Assembly (NCBI GenBank): GCA_934718275.1 | Contig: CAKUZD010000007.1 | Coordinates: forward strand, 1-64,000 | Direction of reading: 5' to 3' | Source of the DNA: an uncultured Candidatus Melainabacteria bacterium | GTDB taxonomy: Bacteria > Cyanobacteriota > Vampirovibrionia > Gastranaerophilales > Gastranaerophilaceae | DNA: 64,000 bases | Shown here: piece by piece, positions 8,646 to 17,118 of the stretch | How the letters are laid out: each line of letters opens with the position of its first letter | Position numbering within the stretch: position 1 is the first letter of the stretch | Made by a program: the position numbers and the translations under genes | Notes under the pieces: generated by a model | Told to the model about the DNA's origin: nothing | Databases searched by the model: none | What the model saw: only the letters and a program-made list of their open reading frames with translations

Positions 8646-10454
8646 CTAAGCTTTTGAGGCTAATGTTTTAGCAAAAGACTCAGTGCTTCTTGATTTGATT
8701 TCATCTTCAACTTTTCCGATAAATTCATCAATGTTCATTGTGCCAACTTGACCGATACCTCGAGCTCTTACGGCTACTGCGTTTGCTTCGATTTCCTTAT
8801 CTCCAATTACGCAAACATAAGGTATCTTTTTGTCTTGTAAGCTTTCTCTGATTTTGTAGTTCATACTTTCGGAACGGTCGTCAAGAGTTACTCTGATGCC
8901 GGCATTACGCATTTGTTTGTATACTTTTTCAGCAAAGTCGATATGTTTTTCGTTGCTGATTGGGACAATTGCAACTTGAGTTGGAGCAAGCCAAGTTGGG
9001 AAAGCGCCTGCATAATGTTCAATCAAGATTCCATGGAAACGTTCCATAGAACCGAAGATTACACGGTGAAGCATTACAGGAGTTTTCATTTGTCCGTCTT
9101 TGTCTTGATATTTGATATCAAATCTTTCAGGTAAATTAAAATCTAACTGAATTGTTGCACATTGCCAAGTTCTTCCGATTGCATCTTTAACTTTAAAGTC
9201 GATTTTTGGACCGTAGAATGCACCATCTCCTTCATTGATTTCGTATTTCATTCCACGTTTGTCCATAGCTTCCTTCAAGCCTGCTTCTGCTCTGTTCCAA
9301 TTTTCAATTTCACCTACATAGCTTTCAGGTCTTGTTGAAAGTTCAACTTCAAATGACATATTAAAGATTTTCATTGTATCAGCAACGAAATCGATGATTT
9401 CATTGATTTCATCAACCAACTGTTCCGGAGTACAGAAAATGTGGGCATCATCTTGAGTGAAACCTTGAACACGAGTTAAACCGGATAAAGCTCCTGATTT
9501 TTCTTTTCTGTAAACAGTTCCAAGTTCAGCCATTCTTAATGGTAAAGAACGGTATGAATGTCTGTTTGCTTGGTAAATTAAGATGTGGAACGGGCAGTTC
9601 ATTGGTTTTAGAATAAATTGTTCATCGCTATCTTCTTCTTTTTGAATAAAGAACATGTTTTCGCGATAGTGGTCATAGTGACCGGAAATTTCCCACAATT
9701 TTGATTTTGCAATATGTGGGGTGTTTACAATTACGTAACCGCGTTTTCTGTGTTCTGTTCTCCAATAGTTTTCAATTTCTTCCCTAACTACTGCCAAATT
9801 AGGGTGCCATAATACAAGTCCGCCGCCTAATTCATCTCTTGTTGAGAATAAATCAAGTTTGGCGCCAAGCTTTCTGTGGTCACGTTTTTCCGCTTCTTCT
9901 ATGAAATGCAAGTAGTCAGCCAAATCTTCTTTTGTCCAAAATGCTGTTGCATAAATTCTTTGGAGCATTTTGTTCTTTGCATTACCTCTCCAATATGCAC
10001 CTGCAACTTTTAGAAGCTTAAATGCGTTAGCTTTAATATATGATGTGTTTGGAAGGTGAGGACCTGCACAAAGGTCATTGAATAGAACATTACCGTCTTT
10101 GTCTCTTGTCAAATACAAAGTCGGATTGTCATTTCTGTGTTCTTCCAAAAGTTCTGCTTTGTAAATTTCACCTTCTGCTTTGAATTCTGCAATTTGTTTA
10201 TCTACGTCAGGAATTACGAATTTTTCGAATGAAAGATTTTGTTTAACAATATTTTTCATTTCTTCCTCAATTTTGACCAAATCCTCATGCGTAAAAGCGT
10301 GACCGTCTGTTAGGTCAAAATCGTAATAAAAACCATTTTCTACAGCCGGCCCGATTGCTAACTTTGCAGACGGAAACAACTTTTGAACGGCTTGTGCCAT
10401 AACGTGAGATGTTGAGTGTCTTAAGATACTCAAAGTTTGTTCATTCTTTTCCAT
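8646..10454 (-). CDS. thrS: Threonyl-tRNA synthetase lacking the TGS domain
   Basis: ThrRS charges tRNA-Thr. The protein opens directly with the editing domain (HSTSHVMAQAV near residue 13, later DLCAGPHLP). It continues with the class II core, including zinc ligands in KPMNCPFH, TQDDAHIFC and MLHRVIFGSMER, and an anticodon-binding C-terminus. The usual N-terminal TGS domain of about 60 aa is absent. I chose the ATG at 10454 (MEKNEQTLSILRHSTSH). Even the longest frame (start 10508) adds only 18 residues unlike TGS. At 602 aa it is about 40 shorter than the E. coli enzyme. Confidence 0.95.
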   Translation of the reverse strand: MEKNEQTLSILRHSTSHVMAQAVQKLFPSAKLAIGPAVENGFYYDFDLTDGHAFTHEDLVKIEEEMKNIVKQNLSFEKFVIPDVDKQIAEFKAEGEIYKAELLEEHRNDNPTLYLTRDKDGNVLFNDLCAGPHLPNTSYIKANAFKLLKVAGAYWRGNAKNKMLQRIYATAFWTKEDLADYLHFIEEAEKRDHRKLGAKLDLFSTRDELGGGLVLWHPNLAVVREEIENYWRTEHRKRGYVIVNTPHIAKSKLWEISGHYDHYRENMFFIQKEEDSDEQFILKPMNCPFHILIYQANRHSYRSLPLRMAELGTVYRKEKSGALSGLTRVQGFTQDDAHIFCTPEQLVDEINEIIDFVADTMKIFNMSFEVELSTRPESYVGEIENWNRAEAGLKEAMDKRGMKYEINEGDGAFYGPKIDFKVKDAIGRTWQCATIQLDFNLPERFDIKYQDKDGQMKTPVMLHRVIFGSMERFHGILIEHYAGAFPTWLAPTQVAIVPISNEKHIDFAEKVYKQMRNAGIRVTLDDRSESMNYKIRESLQDKKIPYVCVIGDKEIEANAVAVRARGIGQVGTMNIDEFIGKVEDEIKSRSTESFAKTLASKA

Positions 10455-10589
10455 ATTTTCACTTTCTATCCTTTTATAGACAAACTTCCAATAAATGACA
10501 ACGCTCATATATTCGTTTGTCCTCGGGGCGGATCCCCCATACTACAAACAATGTTATACTACTAATATAAATTATGAGCAAGTTTGTAT

Positions 10590-10870
10590 TAATATGGAGA
10601 TTCTTCGCTCTGCTCAGAATGACGAAAATCGTCACTCTGAACTTGATTCAGAGTCTATCAAAACTGATTTGAACCCCTCACCCTGCCCTGCTTGGTTGTT
10701 CGCGTTTAACGGGTCTGCACAGGCTTGCACTTCTGCAAGTCTGTTCGCCCTCAGCTCACAATCAGCCTCCCACAAGGGGCGAGGGAAATTATCTGATAAG
10801 GTCTTTTCACGTTTCACTTCTCTCTTTTCACTAAACCTATACGTCCTAATGCCTTATTGCCCATCTTAAG
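10590..10870. repeat. Mosaic of dispersed non-coding repeat modules
   Basis: This 280-nt block joins several modules found elsewhere in the window. They are a hairpin with TTCTTCGCTCTGCTCAGAAT (again at 36429), GATTCAGAGTCTATC (again at 25530 region, 42230 and 43430), and a 117-nt module at 10671-10787 (again at 43192-43309). The module ATCTGATAAGGTCTTTTCAC at about 10791 recurs at 36900, 43558 and inverted at 40285. Base composition is richer in GC than the genes around it. I see no gene between thrS and ssb; frames that cross the block are repeat-derived. Confidence 0.85.
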
Positions 10871-10936
10871 TTGCTCTTTGCGGACAGCGAGGTTTCTTTG
10901 CGAAAAATTATTTCCTTTACAAAAAGTAATACATTT

Positions 10937-10966
10937 TTGCAGGTGAAGTATAGTTTGTTGTAGAAT
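10937..10966 (+). promoter_or_regulatory. Possible ssb promoter
   Basis: TTGCAG at 10937-10942, 18 nt, then TAGAAT at 10961-10966. It lies 39 nt before the ssb start and just after the repeat block. The match to sigma-70 sites is fair. Confidence 0.35.
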
Positions 10967-11004
10967 AATTGAAGATTTTATATTTACATGAAAAGAGGTT
11001 ATAA

Positions 11005-11340
11005 ATGAATTCAGCAGTATTGGTAGGTAGAGTCGGGCGTGATGCCGAAATTAGATATTTTGAATCAGGTAAGGTTAAAGCAAGTTTTTCTGTGGCCGTA
11101 AATAGATGGGATGCTAAAACGAAAGCTGAAGTTGCTGATTGGTTTAATGTCGATGTTTGGGATAAGCTTGCTGAATTTGCGGGAGAACATGTTAAAAAAG
11201 GCGGTTTAGTAGCTATTGATGGTAGGATTGCTATTAACAAATGGACTGATAAAGCTTCAGGAAATGATAGAGAAAATTTCTATATTTTGGCAAACGGTAT
11301 AAGGTTATTGGGTTCTAAAAGAGATATTCAAGAAATATGA
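11005..11340 (+). CDS. ssb: Single-stranded DNA-binding protein, short form
   Basis: A 111-aa OB-fold SSB starting MNSAVLVGRVGRDAEIRYFE, with VADWFNVDVWDKLAEFAGEHVKKG as the core pattern. It ends right after the OB fold (IRLLGSKRDIQEI). There is no flexible linker and no acidic DDIPF-like tip, which normally recruits partner proteins. GAGGT precedes the ATG. The stop overlaps the next start (ATGA). It may be a specialised SSB or the main one of a reduced type; the window shows no other. Confidence 0.88.
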   Translation: MNSAVLVGRVGRDAEIRYFESGKVKASFSVAVNRWDAKTKAEVADWFNVDVWDKLAEFAGEHVKKGGLVAIDGRIAINKWTDKASGNDRENFYILANGIRLLGSKRDIQEI

Positions 11341-12659
11341 TAATTAATTCTAATATTGTAGGAATAATTGCCGATGATCTCACCGGTGCAAATGATACAG
11401 CGCTTCAATTTTATTTAAAAGGTGCAAATACACAGATTTTGTTATCTGATGAGATAGAGCCTTTTAATGTAAAAGGGACTCAAACATGGGCTATTTCAAC
11501 GGAGTCAAGAAATGTTGAACCGGAAGTTGCTTATGAAAGAGTTTTGAAGGCTGCAAAAATGCTTTCAAATAAGTTAAATCCTGATTTTTATTATAAAAAA
11601 ATCGATTCTACTCTTAGGGGAAATATTGCTGTTGAAGTTTTGGGTATTATGGCAGCGTTAGAATATGATGCTGCGGTTGTAGTTCCTGCTTTCCCTGCAG
11701 AAATTAGGACTACGGTTGGCGGATATCACCTACTAAAAGGTATTCCTATTGAAAGAACAGAAATGGCTAGGGACCCTCATTCTCCGATTTGTGAGTCACA
11801 TGTTCCTACTTTGTTAAAATCGCAAATTTTGCCTGAATATAGGGATTTGATAGGAAGTATAGAATTAAAAACCGTTATGAAGGGAGCAGGGCCTGTTTTA
11901 CAAAAAATAAATGAATTGGTAAAACAGGGAAAAAAACTTATTGTTGTTGACGCTGTTTCTACTGTTGATGTTGAACAAATAGCCCTTGCTATAAAAAAAT
12001 CAGACAATAAAATTTTACCTGCAGGAACAGCAGCTTTTGCTCAGGCTCTTGGAGAATTTTGGTTTGCAGATTTAGAGTCTGAACATATAATAAAAACTTT
12101 TCCAAGATTACCAAAATTTATCGTTTCAGGTAGTGCGACTCAAATTACTGCTAATCAAATAGAAAAGCTTGAAAACAGTGATGAATTTGAAGATGTTTTA
12201 ACAATCAGTTTAGATTTAAAAACAGTTTTGAATGGTGTAACTGATGAACTTGTACAACGAATTGCGTCAAATTTGCGTTTTGACAATGCCGTTGTAGTGC
12301 ATACTTCTAATTTAATAAAGGATTTTGACGGTTTTTCTGAAGATTCGTTAAATGCAGAGTTAACGAAGGCGAAATTGGCAAATCTTATAACCGATTTCTT
12401 GGCGGAATTAACTAAAAAGGTTGTTGAAACAAAGGAAGTTATTTTGATAACTCTCGGGGGCGAAACTTCTTATAAATGTTGTAGCGCAATTGGGGCATAT
12501 CAGTTGCAATTGGTTGATGAAGTTGCACCTGCTATTGCATTAACTTTAGATCATAATGCTCAATGGATAGTTACAAAATCAGGAAATCTTGGAAATGCAA
12601 ATACTTTAATTGATATATTAAAGTATTTTGAAACTCATGGTGGTTTGCAAGATGTCTAA
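11337..12659 (+). CDS. Four-carbon acid sugar kinase family (DUF1537/OtnK-type)
   Basis: The 440-aa protein starts with GIIADDLTGANDTALQF and contains YYKKIDSTLRGNIAVE, the N-terminal signature of this family. It ends with a C-terminal nucleotide-binding half (LITLGGETSY). Known members phosphorylate erythronate or threonate. It overlaps ssb by 4 nt and the pdxA-like gene by 8 nt, so the three form a tight operon. Pairing with a PdxA-type dehydrogenase is the known arrangement for D-threonate or D-erythronate breakdown. A link to vitamin B6 synthesis is an alternative. Confidence 0.88.
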   Translation: MIINSNIVGIIADDLTGANDTALQFYLKGANTQILLSDEIEPFNVKGTQTWAISTESRNVEPEVAYERVLKAAKMLSNKLNPDFYYKKIDSTLRGNIAVEVLGIMAALEYDAAVVVPAFPAEIRTTVGGYHLLKGIPIERTEMARDPHSPICESHVPTLLKSQILPEYRDLIGSIELKTVMKGAGPVLQKINELVKQGKKLIVVDAVSTVDVEQIALAIKKSDNKILPAGTAAFAQALGEFWFADLESEHIIKTFPRLPKFIVSGSATQITANQIEKLENSDEFEDVLTISLDLKTVLNGVTDELVQRIASNLRFDNAVVVHTSNLIKDFDGFSEDSLNAELTKAKLANLITDFLAELTKKVVETKEVILITLGGETSYKCCSAIGAYQLQLVDEVAPAIALTLDHNAQWIVTKSGNLGNANTLIDILKYFETHGGLQDV

Positions 12660-13569
12660 GGTTGCTATTACTACCGGTGATCCTAATGGTATTGGCGCAG
12701 AAATAACTATAAAAGCTTTAAATAAGTTAGATTTGCCGAAAGATAAGATTCTTTTAATTTCAAATAAAAAAATTCTTGATTTTTATGGAAAATTAGATAA
12801 AAATTATGAACTTATAGAAATTCCGTTTAAATCAGAAATCGAAGTTGGAAAAGTTACCGCCGAATGTGGGGAATTTTCGTTTCAATCAGTTAAAAAAGCT
12901 TGTGAAGTTGGTGCAAATGCAATAGTTACAGCTCCTGTTGCAAAAAATTCTTTATATATGGCCGGACATAAGTTTAACGGTCAAACAGAAATTTTGCAAA
13001 AATATTTGGCTCATGGTAATCAACTTGCAGAGATGCTTTTTCTCGCAGATAATTTCAGGGTGTTGCTTTTAACTCGTCACGTTGCTTTAAAAGAAATCAA
13101 TTTAACAAAGGAAATTGTTATAGAGAAAGTTTTGAATTTAAAATCCTTTTTCAGAAAACATTTTGGAATAGAAAATCCAAGATTTGCTTTATGTGGGTTT
13201 AATCCTCACGCAGGTGAAGACGGTATTTTAGGTAGAGAAGAAATTGAAATTTTGCAACCTGCAGTAAAAATTTTGCATGAGTCAGGTGTAAACATTACAA
13301 ATCCGTTGCCTGCTGATACTTTGTTTGTCGATGCCGCAAAAGAATATATAAGTAAAGAAGTTTCAACTAAATATGATTGCTATATCGCAAACTACCATGA
13401 TCAAGGTTTAATTCCGATAAAAACTGTTGCAGGGGATAAAACTGTCAATATGACTATTGGTTTAGATTTAATAAGAACGTCTCCGGGGCACGGAACGGCT
13501 TTTGATATTGCCGGTAAAAATGTTGCAGATGAAACAGGCATGGTAGAAGCAATAAAAGCAGTTTTGTGA
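12652..13569 (+). CDS. pdxA: PdxA-family 4-phosphate dehydrogenase
   Basis: PdxA-family enzymes oxidise and decarboxylate 4-phosphohydroxy-threonine (B6 pathway) or, in PdxA2, phosphorylated four-carbon acids. Motifs are ITTGDPNGIGAE at the N-terminus, NAIVTAPVAKN, and metal histidines in TRHVALKE (H143), FNPHAGEDG and NYHDQGLIP. The substrate region PGHTE is altered to AGHKFNGQTE. The start at 12652 lies inside the kinase gene (8-nt overlap) and matches the family; an in-frame ATG 24 nt upstream is less likely. The kinase neighbour makes a PdxA2-like role possible. At 305 aa the length is normal. Confidence 0.9.
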   Translation: MSKVAITTGDPNGIGAEITIKALNKLDLPKDKILLISNKKILDFYGKLDKNYELIEIPFKSEIEVGKVTAECGEFSFQSVKKACEVGANAIVTAPVAKNSLYMAGHKFNGQTEILQKYLAHGNQLAEMLFLADNFRVLLLTRHVALKEINLTKEIVIEKVLNLKSFFRKHFGIENPRFALCGFNPHAGEDGILGREEIEILQPAVKILHESGVNITNPLPADTLFVDAAKEYISKEVSTKYDCYIANYHDQGLIPIKTVAGDKTVNMTIGLDLIRTSPGHGTAFDIAGKNVADETGMVEAIKAVL

Positions 13570-13579
13570 ATTATTAAAT

Positions 13580-14341
13580 TTATAAGGAATCTTTAATCAT
13601 TTGTCTTGTTGTTTTTCCGCCTTTTTCCACTGCACCTTGTAAGGAGTCTCCAACTTTTTGTATTCCGTCAATTTCTCCAAAGAGTTGGAATGTAAAAATA
13701 TCGTGTCCCCATTTGTTAGGAGCTTTATGACCATTTATGTCTATTGCATATATTGGGTTTCCGCCTCTATAACTGCCATATTTTATAATAATAATACCAT
13801 CAGACAAAATAAAAGCAGGCCATCTGTTTTTAATATTTGAGTCTGTAAATCCAAGGTTAGGATCAGGATTACTGCTTGAATTCAATTCTTTTTTTACCTT
13901 ATCAACACCTTTGTACTGACTAGTTAAACAACCGTTTGCAAGTGCTGCATTTTGGCAAAACTTTACTGTTTTAAGTGTTTTAAAGAATAATTCATCTTCA
14001 AATTGTACACAATCACTCATTACTCCGTTTTCATTAGCAGGTAGTGGAGAACCATCTTCACATGAATATGATGTACAGGAGCCATATTCATTTCTATCGT
14101 TGCATTTAGGTCTGCATAATTGTCTGTTATCTGAATAATATGAGCAACTGACAGCTCCGCCTAAATTGGCTTGAGCTTGCATTACTCCTTGAGAAAATAA
14201 GGAATAGGCTTTTTTAAATTGGTTTTTGAGTATATTTTTTTGAATATTACTGATGATTGCAGGCATTGTTAATGCAGCAACAACTCCTATTATTCCGAGA
14301 GTAATAAGCACTTCAGCTAATGTAAAACCAAATCTTTTCAT
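13580..14341 (-). CDS. Type IV pilin-like protein (pseudopilin)
   Basis: A 253-aa prepilin-like protein: leader MKRFG, then FTLAEVLITLGIIGVVAA with Gly before the expected cut and Glu at +5. A cysteine-rich stretch follows around residues 70-100 and probably forms disulfides in the exported head. The C-terminal half has DINGHKAPN and a GHDIFTFQLF pattern common in these proteins. I chose the ATG at 14341 because AAGGAGA lies 6 nt upstream; the frame runs 23 codons further but lacks a leader. It is divergent from an XRE gene. Confidence 0.88.
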   Translation of the reverse strand: MKRFGFTLAEVLITLGIIGVVAALTMPAIISNIQKNILKNQFKKAYSLFSQGVMQAQANLGGAVSCSYYSDNRQLCRPKCNDRNEYGSCTSYSCEDGSPLPANENGVMSDCVQFEDELFFKTLKTVKFCQNAALANGCLTSQYKGVDKVKKELNSSSNPDPNLGFTDSNIKNRWPAFILSDGIIIIKYGSYRGGNPIYAIDINGHKAPNKWGHDIFTFQLFGEIDGIQKVGDSLQGAVEKGGKTTRQMIKDSL

Positions 14342-14355
14342 AAACAATCTCCTTA

Positions 14356-14373
14356 ATGTCCCGTACGCGACAT
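14356..14373. promoter_or_regulatory. 18-nt palindrome between pseudopilin and XRE genes
   Basis: ATGTCCCGTACGCGACAT is palindromic at 16 of 18 positions, with arms ATGTC/GACAT and centre CGTACG. It is GC-rich in an AT-rich gap and sits just upstream of the pseudopilin ribosome site. It is a likely operator for the divergent XRE protein (inference). Confidence 0.55.
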
Positions 14374-14404
14374 TTTGTTTTATATTAACATATAAATTAA
14401 TTTT

Positions 14405-14668
14405 ATGCAAGCATCAAAGTTGACAAAAAATAAAGAATTGTGTAAATATTTGGGATTAGTAATACAGGAGCTAAAAGGCAAAAAGAAAAAATCAATTTTA
14501 GCTTATGAAAGTGATTTGCCGCGAAGTGTTGTATATTCCATTTTAGAAGGTAAAAAAGATCCCCAATTAACTACTTTTTGCCGTCTTGCGTCAGGCTTAG
14601 AGATGAAACCGTCAGAGTTAATGAAGATTATAGAAGAAAAAATGGATTGGGAAAACTTTTTAGAATAA
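14405..14668 (+). CDS. XRE-like HTH regulator
   Basis: An 87-aa protein with a helix-turn-helix of Cro/C1 type: KSILAYESDLPRSVVYSILE, then GKKDPQLTTFCRLASGLEMK. A short acidic tail follows. It is divergent from the pseudopilin gene, with 63 nt between the starts and a palindrome in the gap. This repeats the layout at 7015-8061, although the two regulators differ clearly in sequence. It ends in a bidirectional terminator. Confidence 0.85.
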   Translation: MQASKLTKNKELCKYLGLVIQELKGKKKKSILAYESDLPRSVVYSILEGKKDPQLTTFCRLASGLEMKPSELMKIIEEKMDWENFLE

Positions 14669-14700
14669 AAAGCCCTCTTATTTTATAAGAGAGCTTTTTA
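14668..14700. terminator. Bidirectional terminator between XRE gene and secF
   Basis: Stem AAAAGC/CTCTTA with TAAGAG/GCTTTT, one mismatch, and a 5-nt loop. A runs on the left and T runs on the right allow termination in both directions. Confidence 0.75.
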
Positions 14701-14719
14701 CTATTTTATATTTAAGATA

Positions 14720-15706
14720 TTATGCAATAGTTTTAACTGTTTTTTGTTGTTTATCATTCCAAAAATCAACCAACATACTGCAGAAGAAGATACTAGAATA
14801 TGTTCCGATTGCAATACCTAAAATCATACATAAAACGAAATCTTTTGTCGTTACACCACCCCACAAATACAATGCTAACAATGTAATCAATGTTGTTAAT
14901 GAAGTGTTTATACTTCTTGTTAATGTTTGGTTTACAGATGCATCAACAATTTCGCCAAATGACATTTTTTTAGAATAATATCTCAAATTTTCACGAATTC
15001 TGTCAAATACAACAATAGTATCGTGAACAGAAAAACCAATTACTGTCAATATCGCTGTTATAAATAAGCCGTCAATTTGTACGTTATACAACAAACCTAG
15101 AATTGAAAATACGCCAACTACAAATAGGACATCGTGTAATACGCCTAATATTGCGGCAAGTGCATAATCAAATCTAAATCTAAATGACAAGTATGCGACA
15201 ATTCCTAAGAATGCTAAAGTTACTGCGATAAGAGAATTTTTAAATAATTCTTTTCCCATGGTAGGACCGACAGAACTTACTGAAATTAATTCAGGATTTT
15301 GGTATTCGCTTTTTAATTGTTCTGTAATTACCTCTGTTGTATTAGAATCCTTGTCAATAAATTTAGTTCTTATGGAAATAATTGAATTAATATTGGATTT
15401 AGTGTTTTCTTGTTGGGAATTGTTAACATTCAAAATTTGAATGTAAGGGTTTTCAATTCCAACTTTTTCCAATTTTTCTCTAGTTTTTGTAACATCGCTA
15501 TTATTAAGTTTTTGTTCTAATCCATATTGTAAAATTGTTCCACCGGTATAATCAATACCTACTTTTAATGGAGCATGGTTTGCATAAGTTACTGATGAAT
15601 AAATCATCGCAATAATTCCGGGAACTAAAAGAATTGTTGTTAGAAGCATCCACCACCATCTGTATTTTACGACATGAACCAAGTGTTTTTTACCTGTATT
15701 TATCAT
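14720..15706 (-). CDS. secF: Protein translocase subunit SecF
   Basis: SecF works with SecD in the inner membrane to pull exported proteins across, using the proton gradient. The 328-aa protein has an N-terminal membrane segment (WWWMLLTTILLVPGIIAMIY), a periplasmic domain with VGIDYTGGT, and five C-terminal segments. The conserved block VIGFSVHDTIVVFDRIREN is present. It lies 29 nt after secD on the same strand, as usual. AAAGGT precedes the start. Confidence 0.95.
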   Translation of the reverse strand: MINTGKKHLVHVVKYRWWWMLLTTILLVPGIIAMIYSSVTYANHAPLKVGIDYTGGTILQYGLEQKLNNSDVTKTREKLEKVGIENPYIQILNVNNSQQENTKSNINSIISIRTKFIDKDSNTTEVITEQLKSEYQNPELISVSSVGPTMGKELFKNSLIAVTLAFLGIVAYLSFRFRFDYALAAILGVLHDVLFVVGVFSILGLLYNVQIDGLFITAILTVIGFSVHDTIVVFDRIRENLRYYSKKMSFGEIVDASVNQTLTRSINTSLTTLITLLALYLWGGVTTKDFVLCMILGIAIGTYSSIFFCSMLVDFWNDKQQKTVKTIA

Positions 15707-15735
15707 TGTTTTACCTTTCTTAATTTTTTAATCCG

Positions 15736-17043
15736 TTAGTCTAAAATACCAAAACGAGCTTTTTCTCGTTTAGTTTCAGACGCTTCATAGCATTGTCCTA
15801 TTTCATCTTTTCTTAAACCGAATAATGCCGGATGTTTAAGTTCTCCTGTTCCGAATATCAAGTGCATGAAGTTTTTAGTAACTGTGATTGCACTGAACAT
15901 TGAAACAATTACACCTATTGCAAGTGTTAAAGCAAATCCTTTAACAACACTCGTTCCCAATAGATATAGAATTGTACAAGTAATGATAGTTGTCATATTT
16001 GAGTCAAAAATACTTGTAAATGCTCGGTCAAAACCTGAATTTATGGCTGTAAACAAGTTTCTGCCATCTCTAAGTTCTTCTTTAGTTCTTTCAAAAATAA
16101 GAATGTTTGCATCAACTGCCATACCGATTGATAAGATAAATCCGGCAATTCCGGCAAGTGTTAAGGTTACCGGTATTGTTTTGAATAATGCAAATAAAAT
16201 TAAACTATAAATAATCAAAGCTATATCGGCAATTAATCCTGGAACATGATAAAAAGCAATCATAAATATCATGACTGCAGAAAGACCGATAATACCTGCT
16301 TTTTTAGATTTTGCTATACTGTCTGCACCAAGAGTAGGTCCAACAGTGTTTTCTTCAACGATTTTAGCCGGAACAGGTAACGCTCCCGCATTTAATAAAT
16401 TAACCATTCTTTCAGCTTCGTCATAAGCAAATCCGCTGTCTCCTCCGGAAATTTGAGCTTTACCTCCGTAAATAGCTTCATTTACACGAGGAGCTGATTG
16501 AAGTTCTCCATCAAAGAAAATAGCCATTTGTTGACCGACTAATGATTTTGTTAAATCTGCAAATTTTTTAGCTCCTGCTGCATTAAATTCTAATGATACA
16601 ACCCATTGACCTGATGCATCGGTGCTAAGTGTTGATTTTGCTAAATCTTGTCCGGTCAAGCCTGTTGAAACCCAAATAGGAGCTCCATCTGCAGCTTTAC
16701 CTTCCTTTTTAAATTCCAATTGAGCAGTTTCTCCGATAAATGCTTTTGCTTCTTTCAAATCAGTAACGTTTGGAATTTCGATTAATAATCTTTTGTCGCC
16801 TACTTGTTGAACAACTGTTTCTGCAACACCAAGTTTGTTAACACGTTGCTCAATTGCAAATTGTAATCGGTTCATAACTTCAGGCGTAATTTTGGCAATT
16901 GAATCGGTGGTTTCGGCTTCCAAAACAAGTCGGGAACCTCCTACCAAATCAAGCCCTAATTTTGTTGGTTTAACAAGGATAAGGATTGATGATACAATCA
17001 CTATTGCCACGATAAACCAAAACATCAAAATTTTGTTTTTCAT
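15736..17043 (-). CDS. secD: Protein translocase subunit SecD
   Basis: The 435-aa SecD has GLDLVGGSRLVLEAE after the first membrane segment, a long periplasmic region, and the transmembrane block GMAVDANILIFERTKEELR. It is shorter than the E. coli protein (about 615 aa), mostly in the periplasmic part, as in many other phyla. AAGGA is 9 nt upstream. It heads the secD-secF pair; dapA lies upstream on the same strand. Confidence 0.95.
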   Translation of the reverse strand: MKNKILMFWFIVAIVIVSSILILVKPTKLGLDLVGGSRLVLEAETTDSIAKITPEVMNRLQFAIEQRVNKLGVAETVVQQVGDKRLLIEIPNVTDLKEAKAFIGETAQLEFKKEGKAADGAPIWVSTGLTGQDLAKSTLSTDASGQWVVSLEFNAAGAKKFADLTKSLVGQQMAIFFDGELQSAPRVNEAIYGGKAQISGGDSGFAYDEAERMVNLLNAGALPVPAKIVEENTVGPTLGADSIAKSKKAGIIGLSAVMIFMIAFYHVPGLIADIALIIYSLILFALFKTIPVTLTLAGIAGFILSIGMAVDANILIFERTKEELRDGRNLFTAINSGFDRAFTSIFDSNMTTIITCTILYLLGTSVVKGFALTLAIGVIVSMFSAITVTKNFMHLIFGTGELKHPALFGLRKDEIGQCYEASETKREKARFGILD

Positions 17044-17118
17044 TTTTTCTATCCTTTTTTTATGTACTGTTGTTTTATTCTTTTCATTAGTATATTTATT
17101 ATAAATACGCTAATTATT

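Noticed and set aside
10632..10817. 61-aa minus-strand ORF, partly alike to the ORF at 43168-43404 (ADCELRANRLAEVQ)
   Set aside because: Both frames run through copies of the same non-coding repeat module. The similarity comes from the DNA repeat, and neither has a ribosome site.
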